Below, piece after piece: positions 1 through 7,068 of a stretch of DNA of 64,000 nt. This DNA is from Mitsuokella jalaludinii DSM 13811. Lineage in GTDB: Bacteria; Bacillota; Negativicutes; Selenomonadales; Selenomonadaceae. The notes beneath the pieces are model-generated. The model was not told the origin of the DNA. It was given only the letters and a program-made list of their open reading frames with translations, and made no database searches. Position 1 is the first letter of the stretch; the number at the start of each line of letters is the position of its first letter. The stretch spans positions 62,001-126,000 of the forward strand of contig NZ_JNKR01000002.1 of NCBI RefSeq assembly GCF_000702905.1. Direction: 5' to 3'. The translations under genes were made by a program, and so were the position numbers.

Positions 1-37
1 ATTCGCTTCACGGCAGAGGACTGAGGGGGCGGCCATC

Positions 38-1405
38 GTGACTACAACTGCTACCGCCGCTGTCCATCCCGTCGACCAGAAGCTGCCGTGGGGCAGGACG
101 CTCGTCTACGCCTTCCAGCACGTCCTCGCCATGTACGCGGGTGCTGTGGCCGTGCCGCTCGTCCTCGCGGGGGCGGTTCATCTCAGTACGGAAGAGCTCA
201 TCTACCTCATCAATGCCGACCTCTTCACCTGCGGCATCGCGACGCTCGTCCAGTCGCTGAGCATTCGTGACTATATCGGCTCCAAGCTGCCGATCGTCCA
301 AGGCTGCACCTTCACCGCCGTTACGCCGATGATCATCATCGCCAACACGCACGGCGGCGGCGCGGCCGGCCTGCAGGTCGTCTACGGCGCGGCCATCTTC
401 GCCGGCGTCGCCTGTTTCGTCATCAGCAACTTCTTCAGCAAGATGCTGCGCTTCTTCCCGCCAGTCGTCACGGGTTCGGTCATCACGGTCATCGGCCTCT
501 CGCTGATGCCGGTCGCCGTCAACTGGATTGCCGGTGCAAACCCGTCTGCGCCCGACTACTGTGAGCCGACCCACATCCTCATGGCCGCCGTCGTGCTCGC
601 CATCATTCTCGTCATCTACCGTGTCTGCCGCGGCTTTTTGCGCCAGATCAGCGTGCTTCTCGGCCTTGTCATCGGCACGCTGATTGCCGATGCGTTCGGC
701 ATGGCCGATTTCCACGCCGTAGGGGAGGCGGCAGCGCTCGGCATCACGACGCCGTTCGCCTTCGGCTATCCCGTCTTTGAACCGGTCTCGTGCCTCGCGA
801 TGACGCTCGTCATGCTCGTGACGATGGCCGAGACGACAGGTGATATCGTCGCGGTCACCGAGATTGTCGACAAGCCGATGACCGAGAGCATGCTGACGAA
901 GGCGCTGCGTGCCGACGGCTTCTCCACGGCACTCGGCGGCATCTTCAACACCTTCCCGTACACCGCCTTTGCCCAGAACATCGGTCTCATCGGCATGACG
1001 GGCGTGCGCAGCCGCTACATCGTCGCCGTCTGCGGCGTCATGCTCATGATCCTCGGCCTCTTTCCGAAGATGGCCGCCGTCGTCGCCAGTGTGCCGACGA
1101 TGGTCTTAGGAGGCGCCGGCCTCGCGATGTTCGGCATGGTCGCCGCCAGCGGCTTCCAGGCCCTCTCAAAGGCAGAGCTGCACAAGAAGGGCAACATCAT
1201 GGTCGTCGCCATCAGCGTTGCCGTCGCTCTGATCCCAATCGGCGTGCCGAGCTTCTACAGCAAGTTCCCGACCTGGGTCCAGATCCTCTGCAACAGCGGC
1301 ATCACGATTGGCAGCATCACGGCCATCATATTAAACCTGTTCCTGCGCGACGCGCCGGACCCGGACGAAGAAAAACCTTTGTTTTCCAAGTCCGCACAGA
1401 AATAA
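38..1405 (+). CDS. NCS2/NAT family purine-base permease
   Basis: Cytoplasmic-membrane importer of a purine base (xanthine or uric acid type) of the nucleobase-ascorbate/NCS2 family, probably driven by a cation gradient. The 455-residue length is normal for the family. Hydrophobic segments fill most of the chain; QHVLAMYAG lies near residue 28 and the NAT signature beginning QNIGLIGMTG near residue 313, with ETTGD about 45 residues before it. The GTG at 38 is chosen because GAGGGGG sits at 23-29, eight bases upstream. The gene stands alone before the beta-lactamase. Family assignment is firm; the exact substrate cannot be read from the sequence. Confidence 0.9.
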   Translation: MTTTATAAVHPVDQKLPWGRTLVYAFQHVLAMYAGAVAVPLVLAGAVHLSTEELIYLINADLFTCGIATLVQSLSIRDYIGSKLPIVQGCTFTAVTPMIIIANTHGGGAAGLQVVYGAAIFAGVACFVISNFFSKMLRFFPPVVTGSVITVIGLSLMPVAVNWIAGANPSAPDYCEPTHILMAAVVLAIILVIYRVCRGFLRQISVLLGLVIGTLIADAFGMADFHAVGEAAALGITTPFAFGYPVFEPVSCLAMTLVMLVTMAETTGDIVAVTEIVDKPMTESMLTKALRADGFSTALGGIFNTFPYTAFAQNIGLIGMTGVRSRYIVAVCGVMLMILGLFPKMAAVVASVPTMVLGGAGLAMFGMVAASGFQALSKAELHKKGNIMVVAISVAVALIPIGVPSFYSKFPTWVQILCNSGITIGSITAIILNLFLRDAPDPDEEKPLFSKSAQK

Positions 1406-1439
1406 AAGACCTTACCTGAATTAATCAGATGGAGAATTG

Positions 1440-2342
1440 ATGATGCGTACAAAAGAAAGAAACAGCGGCATCGCCAAAAAGTTTCGTCACATAGTTCTGC
1501 TTGTGCTGTTCTGTCTTTGCCTGTCCTGCAGCATGGGCATGGCCGAATCCCCGGAGCAGCCGGCCTATCTTCATGAGCTTGAGGACTTAGAGCAGCAGTA
1601 TCAAGCCGTCGTCGGCGTGTATGCCATCGACACCGAAACGGGTAGGACCATCGCGTATCATGAAGACAAGCGCTTCTCCTACTGCTCGACGCACAAGGCT
1701 TTGCTGGCCGGAGCCATCCTGCAGCACTTTTCCCTAGCTGACCTGAACGAAGTCATCCACTACAGCGCAGATGACATCCTGTCCTATGCGCCGGTGACGA
1801 AAAATCACATCAGCGAAGGCATGACCCTCGGCAGTCTCTGCGAGGCAGCCATACGCGTCAGCGACAATACCGCGGCCAACCTGATGATGCAGAAATTAGG
1901 CGGCCCGAAAGTTTTTAAGGACTGCCTGCAGGAAATCGGGGATAAGACCACGAGACCCGTGCGCCTGGAACCGGAGCTTAATACGCGGGACGGCAAAAAG
2001 GATACGAGCACCCCGCGTCAGCTCGCCCTCGACCTGCAGGCCTACGCGCTCGGCGACGTCCTGACTGACGAGAAAAAAGCCCTGCTGCTCGATTGGATGC
2101 AGGGCAATGCGACCGGCGACAATCTCATCCGCGCCGGCGTCCCTGAGGGCTGGCAAGTCGCGGATAAAAGCGGCAGCGGGGCCTACGGCACGCGCAATGA
2201 CATCGCCGTCATCTATCCGCCGGACAGAAAGCCCATCGTACTGGCGATTTTGACGACACATAAAGACCGCGATGCCAAAACAGACGATGCCCTGGTGGCG
2301 GAGGCTGCGGGCATTATCGTAAAATCGTTACGCGTAAAATAA
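1440..2342 (+). CDS. class A beta-lactamase
   Basis: Serine beta-lactamase hydrolysing penicillins and possibly cephalosporins, exported across the inner membrane. All class A motifs are present in order: S-T-H-K with the nucleophilic serine at residue 83, SDN at 141, EPELN with the general-base glutamate at 177, and KSG at 243. The N-terminus (KKFRHIVLLVLFCLCLSC then MGMA) is a signal peptide; the cysteines leave open a lipoprotein but no clean lipobox is seen. The start is ATG 1440 or 1443 behind GGAGAA at 1431-1436. No missing motif or frameshift is seen, so it should be active. ACI-type enzymes are known from Negativicutes; whether this is one needs an alignment. No transposase flanks it. 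A strong terminator follows. Confidence 0.93.
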   Translation: MMRTKERNSGIAKKFRHIVLLVLFCLCLSCSMGMAESPEQPAYLHELEDLEQQYQAVVGVYAIDTETGRTIAYHEDKRFSYCSTHKALLAGAILQHFSLADLNEVIHYSADDILSYAPVTKNHISEGMTLGSLCEAAIRVSDNTAANLMMQKLGGPKVFKDCLQEIGDKTTRPVRLEPELNTRDGKKDTSTPRQLALDLQAYALGDVLTDEKKALLLDWMQGNATGDNLIRAGVPEGWQVADKSGSGAYGTRNDIAVIYPPDRKPIVLAILTTHKDRDAKTDDALVAEAAGIIVKSLRVK

Positions 2343-2425
2343 AATATTTGTGATAGCCCCGATGACTTCCATCAAAAGCGGAATAAAGGTACCATTAAAC
2401 TTCCATAAAAAGGAAATAATATTTC

Positions 2426-2457
2426 GAGAGCTGACAGCCGTTCAGCTCTCTTTTTTT
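2426..2457 (+). terminator. intrinsic terminator after beta-lactamase
   Basis: GAGAGCTGA at 2426-2434 pairs perfectly with TCAGCTCTC at 2442-2450 around a 7-base loop, followed directly by seven T residues. Confidence 0.92.
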
Positions 2458-2510
2458 GCGCCGCAGAGAATTTTAATTTCAAAAAGTGAATATGGTTCAT
2501 AATATATTCA

Positions 2511-2539
2511 TTGACAGAGTATATTTGGCATGCTAGAAT
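2511..2539 (+). promoter_or_regulatory. sigma-A promoter of the hutW gene
   Basis: TTGACA at 2511-2516, a 17-base spacer and TAGAAT at 2534-2539 with an upstream TG (extended -10). This near-consensus promoter lies 80 bases before hutW and is overlapped downstream by a Fur-type operator. Confidence 0.85.
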
Positions 2540-2543
2540 ATGC

Positions 2544-2569
2544 TTATCATTAATGATAATGAATATCAA
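2544..2569 (+). promoter_or_regulatory. Fur box (iron-responsive operator)
   Basis: TTATCATTAATGATAA at 2544-2559 is a perfect palindrome continuing into TGAATATC, matching the GATAAT-repeat character of Fur boxes. It covers the expected transcription start of the preceding promoter, so Fur with iron should block hutW transcription. The match is seen; Fur control is inferred. Confidence 0.8.
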
Positions 2570-2620
2570 ATATAAAAATGAGAATCAATAGTCAATAGAA
2601 TCTATAAAGGAGGATAGAAC

Positions 2621-4213
2621 ATGTCTCTGAAAAAATATCTCGAAGACCTCGAACCTGCTAAACGCGAAGTCCTGCTGGGCAGGGAGACAAAAGATGCCCT
2701 GCACGAGGCCTTTGCGGCAAAACGCGTTGTCCATGCGGGCCTGCTCGGCACGCCTGTCATGAAGGACGCACAGCAGGAAGCCTGGGCAAAAGTCATGGCG
2801 GAGCCGGCCGATGCCAGACGCCAGCATGCCGTCTACATCCACATCCCGTTCTGCCAGACAAAATGCCTTTACTGCAGTTTTTTCCAGAATGCGAGCCGTC
2901 AGTCGGTGGAGGACGAGTACATCGATGATTTGCTGACGGAGATGAAGCGCGATGCTCAGCAGAAGCAGCTGCAGACGGCCGTGATTGACAGCGTATTCAT
3001 CGGCGGCGGTACGCCGACCTCGCTTTCCCCGGCCAATGCGGCGAGACTGCTGCAGGGCATCAAAGAATGCTTCCATCTGGCCGCTGACTGCGAACTGACG
3101 CTTGAGGGCCGCATCCACGACCTCGTACCCGAAAAAATCGAAACATGGCTCAAATACGGCGTCAACCGTATTTCGCTCGGCGTGCAGTCCTTTGATACGT
3201 CACTGCGGCGCCGTGTCGGCCGCATCGATGCGCGTGAAGAAGTCCTGCGTCGCCTTGAATTGCTGAAATCGTACGATGTGACGGTCATCGTCGACCTCAT
3301 CTACGGACTGCCGGGTCAGACAAAAGAACTCTGGCTTGAAGATATCAAGACGCTGCTGGCGACGGATGTTGACGGCATGGATCTCTATCAGCTCAACATT
3401 TTCCCTGGCGGCGACCTCGACAAGGCCCTGCAGTCGGGGAGAATCCCAGCCTGTGCGGATATTGCCGGTCAGGCTGACCTTTACATGGCCGCACGCGACT
3501 TACTGCTCGGTGAGGGCATTGAACGCCTGAGCCTCTGTCACTGGCGCCGCCATAAGAGAGAGCACAGCCGCTACAATACCATGGCCAAGACGGGTGCTGT
3601 CGTTTATCCGTTCGGCTGCGGTGCCGGCGGCAACTGCGGCGGCCTGAGCTTCATGCAGCAGCGCGGGCTGAAGTCCTACAGTCAGGCGGTCCGCGCCGGC
3701 CAAAAGCCCATCATGATGATGGCCCATCAGGTCGAACAGAAGCTGCAGATGATCAGCGATACGGTTATCGCCAACCTCGAGAAGGGGTTCGTTGATTTCC
3801 GTCAGCTCTGCCTTGTAGATTCGCGCTTTGAAGAGCTCGAAGAAGTGCTGGAGCTATGGAAGGAACGCGGCCTGATGACAGAAGACCTTGGCATTTACCG
3901 CCTGACGAAGGTCGGTGAATTCTGGTATATCAGCCTGACGCAGAGCCTGATTGAATGCATGCAGGCCATCTGTCAGTCAGAAGATACAGCTTCGTCGCCG
4001 ACAGAGGAGGGGCAGAGCGAAGATGCTCTTGATGCCTGCCTTGCGGAGATGATGCCGGACTCGACTTTTGCAGAGCGCAGTGCCATGGTCAAAAAAATCC
4101 CGATGCCCGTGCGCATGATGCTCAAGCGTTCCTCGAAGGACGCCTTGAAAACCATGCTGGCCGGCCTGCCGCCGACCATGCTCGAACGCATGCTGAGCAA
4201 GGCAAGTTCCTGA
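2621..4213 (+). CDS. hutW: HutW/ChuW-type radical SAM heme-degrading enzyme
   Basis: HemN-like radical SAM protein of the HutW/ChuW group, which opens the heme ring anaerobically and frees iron. The cluster motif is C78-x3-C82-x2-C85 (CQTKCLYC) after VYIHIPF; FIGGGTPT and RISLGVQSFD follow, as in HemN/HutW proteins. At 530 residues it carries an N-terminal extension of about 65 residues and a C-terminal tail of about 60 beyond a Ser/Glu-rich spacer. AAGGAGG precedes the ATG. The gene sits between a Fur-box promoter and a terminator, next to ExbB-ExbD-TonB, a flavodoxin and a heme-type receptor, which favours heme use over coproporphyrinogen oxidation. Family firm; the exact reaction is inferred from context. 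Confidence 0.85.
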   Translation: MSLKKYLEDLEPAKREVLLGRETKDALHEAFAAKRVVHAGLLGTPVMKDAQQEAWAKVMAEPADARRQHAVYIHIPFCQTKCLYCSFFQNASRQSVEDEYIDDLLTEMKRDAQQKQLQTAVIDSVFIGGGTPTSLSPANAARLLQGIKECFHLAADCELTLEGRIHDLVPEKIETWLKYGVNRISLGVQSFDTSLRRRVGRIDAREEVLRRLELLKSYDVTVIVDLIYGLPGQTKELWLEDIKTLLATDVDGMDLYQLNIFPGGDLDKALQSGRIPACADIAGQADLYMAARDLLLGEGIERLSLCHWRRHKREHSRYNTMAKTGAVVYPFGCGAGGNCGGLSFMQQRGLKSYSQAVRAGQKPIMMMAHQVEQKLQMISDTVIANLEKGFVDFRQLCLVDSRFEELEEVLELWKERGLMTEDLGIYRLTKVGEFWYISLTQSLIECMQAICQSEDTASSPTEEGQSEDALDACLAEMMPDSTFAERSAMVKKIPMPVRMMLKRSSKDALKTMLAGLPPTMLERMLSKASS

Positions 4214-4251
4214 AGTCAGCAGCTTATATAGAAAATATAGAAGAGAATTGC

Positions 4252-4318
4252 ATACAGACTCTGTTTTGCTGAAAAAGCTTTTTCGTGCCATGGGCAAAAC
4301 AAGTCTGTATTTCTTTTT
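4252..4318 (+). terminator. intrinsic terminator after hutW
   Basis: ATACAGACT (4252-4260) plus TGTTTTGC pairs with GCAAAACA plus AGTCTGTAT (4294-4310), a 17-bp stem with one bulged C and a 24-base loop, followed by a T-rich run. Confidence 0.85.
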
Positions 4319-4327
4319 TGCTTTTAT

Positions 4328-4346
4328 AAATGATAATGAGTATCAT
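4328..4346 (+). promoter_or_regulatory. Fur box before exbB
   Basis: AAATGATAATGAGTATCAT is a close Fur-box match with inverted repeat TGATA-ATGAG-TATCA at 4331-4345, 32 bases before exbB. Together with the box before hutW it places both transcripts of the locus under the same iron signal. Confidence 0.8.
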
Positions 4347-4377
4347 AAATGCCTAAACATTTGAAGGGAGTATAAAA

Positions 4378-5052
4378 ATGGATCTATTCGGAACAGCGGC
4401 TCATTGGTTTGGACGCGGTGGTTTTGTCATGTACCTCTTACTTTTGGCTTCGATTGGTGCCGTCAGCATCATCATCGAGCGGGCACGTTATTACCGCCGC
4501 AAGCGCCAGCGTTTTCATTTTTTCATACAGCAGTGGCGCAAGGATGCCGCTGTCTATGATGTCTCGGAGCTTGCTGTGCGCTACGGCAAAAGTCACCGTG
4601 TCCTGAACCGCTTAGCGGCAGCCGCCTGCCATGCGGCAGAAAATGGCCGCAGCGTCGAGATTGCCATTGAAAGTGCCGCACAGCTCGAAGCGGCCAAGCT
4701 CAAACGCGGTCTGCCGCTTCTCGGATGTCTCGTTACATTGGCGCCGATTCTCGGCCTCATGGGCACGGTCATCGGCATGATTCAGTCGTTCAGTGTCTTC
4801 AACCTGCAGTCCGGCGGCGCGCCGATGGCCATCACCGGCGGCGTTGGCGAGGCCCTTGTTGCCACGGTCACGGGCCTTGGCGTGGCTACCATCGCCCTGC
4901 TCGGTCACAGCTGGTTTGGCTATCGCCTCGATATCATGGTCACGGACATGGAGCAGACCGGCGGCGTCCTGATGGATGATTTAATGATGAGTCAGGAGCA
5001 TAGGGGGCAGATTCATCAGGAACGGGGGAAATGCAAACATGAAGCTGCGTAA
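4378..5052 (+). CDS. exbB: ExbB/MotA/TolQ family proton-channel protein
   Basis: Inner-membrane subunit of the ExbB-ExbD-TonB motor, which uses the proton gradient to energise outer-membrane receptors. The 224 residues show a first membrane helix near residues 15-30, a long cytoplasmic loop rich in Arg/Lys (IIERARYYRRKRQRF), and two closely spaced helices around residues 118-140 and 155-180 with the family-typical LAPILGLMGTVIGMI. It overlaps exbD by 14 bases. The upstream Fur box suggests iron control. A TolQ or MotA role is unlikely because exbD, tonB and a receptor gene follow. Confidence 0.92.
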   Translation: MDLFGTAAHWFGRGGFVMYLLLLASIGAVSIIIERARYYRRKRQRFHFFIQQWRKDAAVYDVSELAVRYGKSHRVLNRLAAAACHAAENGRSVEIAIESAAQLEAAKLKRGLPLLGCLVTLAPILGLMGTVIGMIQSFSVFNLQSGGAPMAITGGVGEALVATVTGLGVATIALLGHSWFGYRLDIMVTDMEQTGGVLMDDLMMSQEHRGQIHQERGKCKHEAA

Positions 5053-5437
5053 TGCAAGAATGGAGCACAGCCCGCAAATCATGATCATCCCGATGATTGA
5101 CATCATCTTCTTTCTGCTGGTCTTTTTCATGATGAGCACGCTCTACATGACGAATCAGCAGAGCATTCCCGTCAATCTGCCCGTGGCGGCCAGCGCGCAG
5201 CAGGACATCGTCAAGAGCTTTCAGGTAACAGTAGCCAAAGACGGCGCGCTTTATCTGGGCACGGACCGCATGGACCTTGCCGCGCTCAAACAGCATCTGC
5301 AGGAAGAATCGCGCTCGGCGGAAGTCGCCGTCTCCCTGCGCGCCGATGAGGACGTGGACTACGGCCATTTCATCGAAGTCATGGATGAGCTCAAGACCTC
5401 CGGCATCTCGCGCATCAGTCTGGCGGCCAAGAAATGA
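5039..5437 (+). CDS. exbD: ExbD family biopolymer transport protein
   Basis: Partner of ExbB in the TonB motor. The 132-residue protein has the family plan: short cytoplasmic N-terminus, one membrane helix near residues 18-38 that starts with the motif MIDIIFFLL containing the proton-carrying aspartate, and a periplasmic domain ending at residue 132. It overlaps exbB by 14 bases and tonB by ATGA, so the three are translated from one message. Confidence 0.92.
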   Translation: MKLRNARMEHSPQIMIIPMIDIIFFLLVFFMMSTLYMTNQQSIPVNLPVAASAQQDIVKSFQVTVAKDGALYLGTDRMDLAALKQHLQEESRSAEVAVSLRADEDVDYGHFIEVMDELKTSGISRISLAAKK

Positions 5438-6474
5438 TGAATAGGATGAACAGCGTAAAAGACGTAAAGGATAGGATGAAGAAGATGTTTCTTAGGAAGA
5501 CAAAGTGCAGAAATGATGAAAAAAGCGGCAGGAGGCGCAAAAAGCTCCTGCTGCGTCCGCTGCCTCTTTCCTGCCTGCTGCACCTTATCGGACTCATCCT
5601 TTTGGGACTCGTGCTTCATAATAATGCCGTGCAGTCCGAAGAACAGCCGCCCGAGGCTGAAATCGTCATGGAAACAGCAGAGGCAGAGATGCCGCCAGAA
5701 GCTGTACCAGAGGAGCAAAAACAGGATACTTCATCATCTGAGCAGCAGGAAACGCCGAAGCCTGCGTCACCTGAGCCCACGGAATCTCCTGAACCTCAGC
5801 AAAGTCCTGAGCAAAGTCAGCCGGCACCGGCCGCGCAGCCTGCAAAAAAGGCAGAATCGGCTAAGGCAGAAAATAAACCGGCCAAGAATGCAGAAGTACC
5901 GAAACCTGCTAAAGCTGCCAACACGGCCAAGCCCGCAGCATCATCACCGCTGCCCGTTGACTCGGCGCCGGCGACGGCTGCGCATGTGGAAGGCGGCGTT
6001 CCGGTGCAGACAGGGCCGGCCGCTCCTTCAGCCGCGGGCAGTACGGCTCCGTCCGCAGCGGCTGGCACTAGAGAAGGACAGGAGGCAGGTCCTTCCAGCA
6101 CGGCGGACAGCAGCCGCAGTGACAATGGCTCTGCAGCTGCTGCCGGCAGTTCTTCCGATTCTCCGAATTCTTCTGCTGGCTCCGGCAGTACGGAAAGCGA
6201 CGCCGACATCGCCTCGCGTTTTGCCGCCCGCGTCGAGGCCAATAAAGAATATCCGTATTCTGCCGTCCGCCTTGGCCAAACAGGCAGCGTGACCATCTGG
6301 GCAGATCTTTCCGCCGACGGTGCACTCGAGGGCTGCGGCATATCTTCGTCATCCGGCATCAGCAGCCTCGACCAGAGTGCCCTGAAGGCCGTGCGCGCCT
6401 CGTGTCCGTTTCCGCATGGAGCCGGACACAGCATTCATATTGTCGAAACCATTTATTTCAATTTGAATGAATAG
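5434..6474 (+). CDS. tonB: TonB family energy transducer
   Basis: Links the ExbB-ExbD motor to TonB boxes of outer-membrane receptors. The 346 residues comprise a basic cytoplasmic N-terminus of about 38 residues, longer than usual, one membrane helix around 42-62, a low-complexity Pro/Glu then Ala/Ser-rich periplasmic spacer from about 70 to 255, and a C-terminal TonB domain from about 260 with YPYSAVRLGQTGSVTIW. The ATGA overlap with exbD indicates coupling. The spacer is long, as expected to cross the periplasm. The receptor gene two positions downstream is the likely client. Confidence 0.9.
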   Translation: MMNRMNSVKDVKDRMKKMFLRKTKCRNDEKSGRRRKKLLLRPLPLSCLLHLIGLILLGLVLHNNAVQSEEQPPEAEIVMETAEAEMPPEAVPEEQKQDTSSSEQQETPKPASPEPTESPEPQQSPEQSQPAPAAQPAKKAESAKAENKPAKNAEVPKPAKAANTAKPAASSPLPVDSAPATAAHVEGGVPVQTGPAAPSAAGSTAPSAAAGTREGQEAGPSSTADSSRSDNGSAAAAGSSSDSPNSSAGSGSTESDADIASRFAARVEANKEYPYSAVRLGQTGSVTIWADLSADGALEGCGISSSSGISSLDQSALKAVRASCPFPHGAGHSIHIVETIYFNLNE

Positions 6475-6517
6475 ATATCGAAAATCATGCATCAGATATC
6501 TTGAGAAGGAGGTTTTT

Positions 6518-7021
6518 ATGAAAATCTTACTCGTTTATTCCAGCCGTACCGGCAATACGAAAAAAGTCGCCGAAGCCATCGGCGAGGAATTGGGGATTCC
6601 GGCCGTGCCGGTCGAAGAAAAGCCCGCAGCTGCCGACTTTGACCTCGTCATCGCGGGCTTCTGGGTCGACCGCGGCACGGCCGATGCCAAGATGAAGGCT
6701 TATCTCGAAAGCCTCAGAGAGGTTCGCGTGGCCATTTTTGCCACGCTTGGCGCCAAGGCGGATTCCGAACATGCTGCCCATTGCCTCGAAGCGGGCACTG
6801 CTCTTGTGGGCAAGGGCAGTAAAGTCGTCGGTAAGTTTATCTGTCAGGGAAAAGTCGACCAGAAAGTCGCCGAAGCCATGTTCAAGCAGTTCCCGGCCGG
6901 CCATACGCACGCGATGTCTCCTGCCTGGGCAAAACTCTTTCAGGAAGGTGCCACGCATCCCGATGAGCAGGACCTTGCCGCGGCCCGTGATTATTTCAGT
7001 AAGCTTGTTCGAGAGCTTTGA
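6518..7021 (+). CDS. short flavodoxin, possible heme/anaerobilin electron carrier
   Basis: FMN-binding redox protein of 167 residues. The phosphate-binding loop YSSRTGNTKK starts near residue 6 and the fold follows the short flavodoxin plan with a VIAGFWVDRGTAD loop near residue 47. ATG 6518 is chosen because AAGGAGG at 6506-6512 lies five bases upstream; the reading frame is open further upstream but without a ribosome site. It lies between tonB and the receptor. Flavodoxins of this short type are known as partners in anaerobic tetrapyrrole reduction (HmuF of Fusobacterium acting on anaerobilin; BilS with bilirubin reductase). A role in supplying electrons to HutW or reducing its product is inferred from position, not shown. 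Confidence 0.85.
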   Translation: MKILLVYSSRTGNTKKVAEAIGEELGIPAVPVEEKPAAADFDLVIAGFWVDRGTADAKMKAYLESLREVRVAIFATLGAKADSEHAAHCLEAGTALVGKGSKVVGKFICQGKVDQKVAEAMFKQFPAGHTHAMSPAWAKLFQEGATHPDEQDLAAARDYFSKLVREL

Positions 7022-7068
7022 ACAGCATAATAAGGTCCTTTACAAAATATAGAAATGGAGAAAGTAAG

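Noticed and set aside
2621-4213. Annotation as oxygen-independent coproporphyrinogen oxidase (HemN).
   Set aside because: The Fur box, TonB system, flavodoxin and heme-type receptor beside it, and the HutW-like extended length, favour the heme-degrading branch, though the folds are alike.
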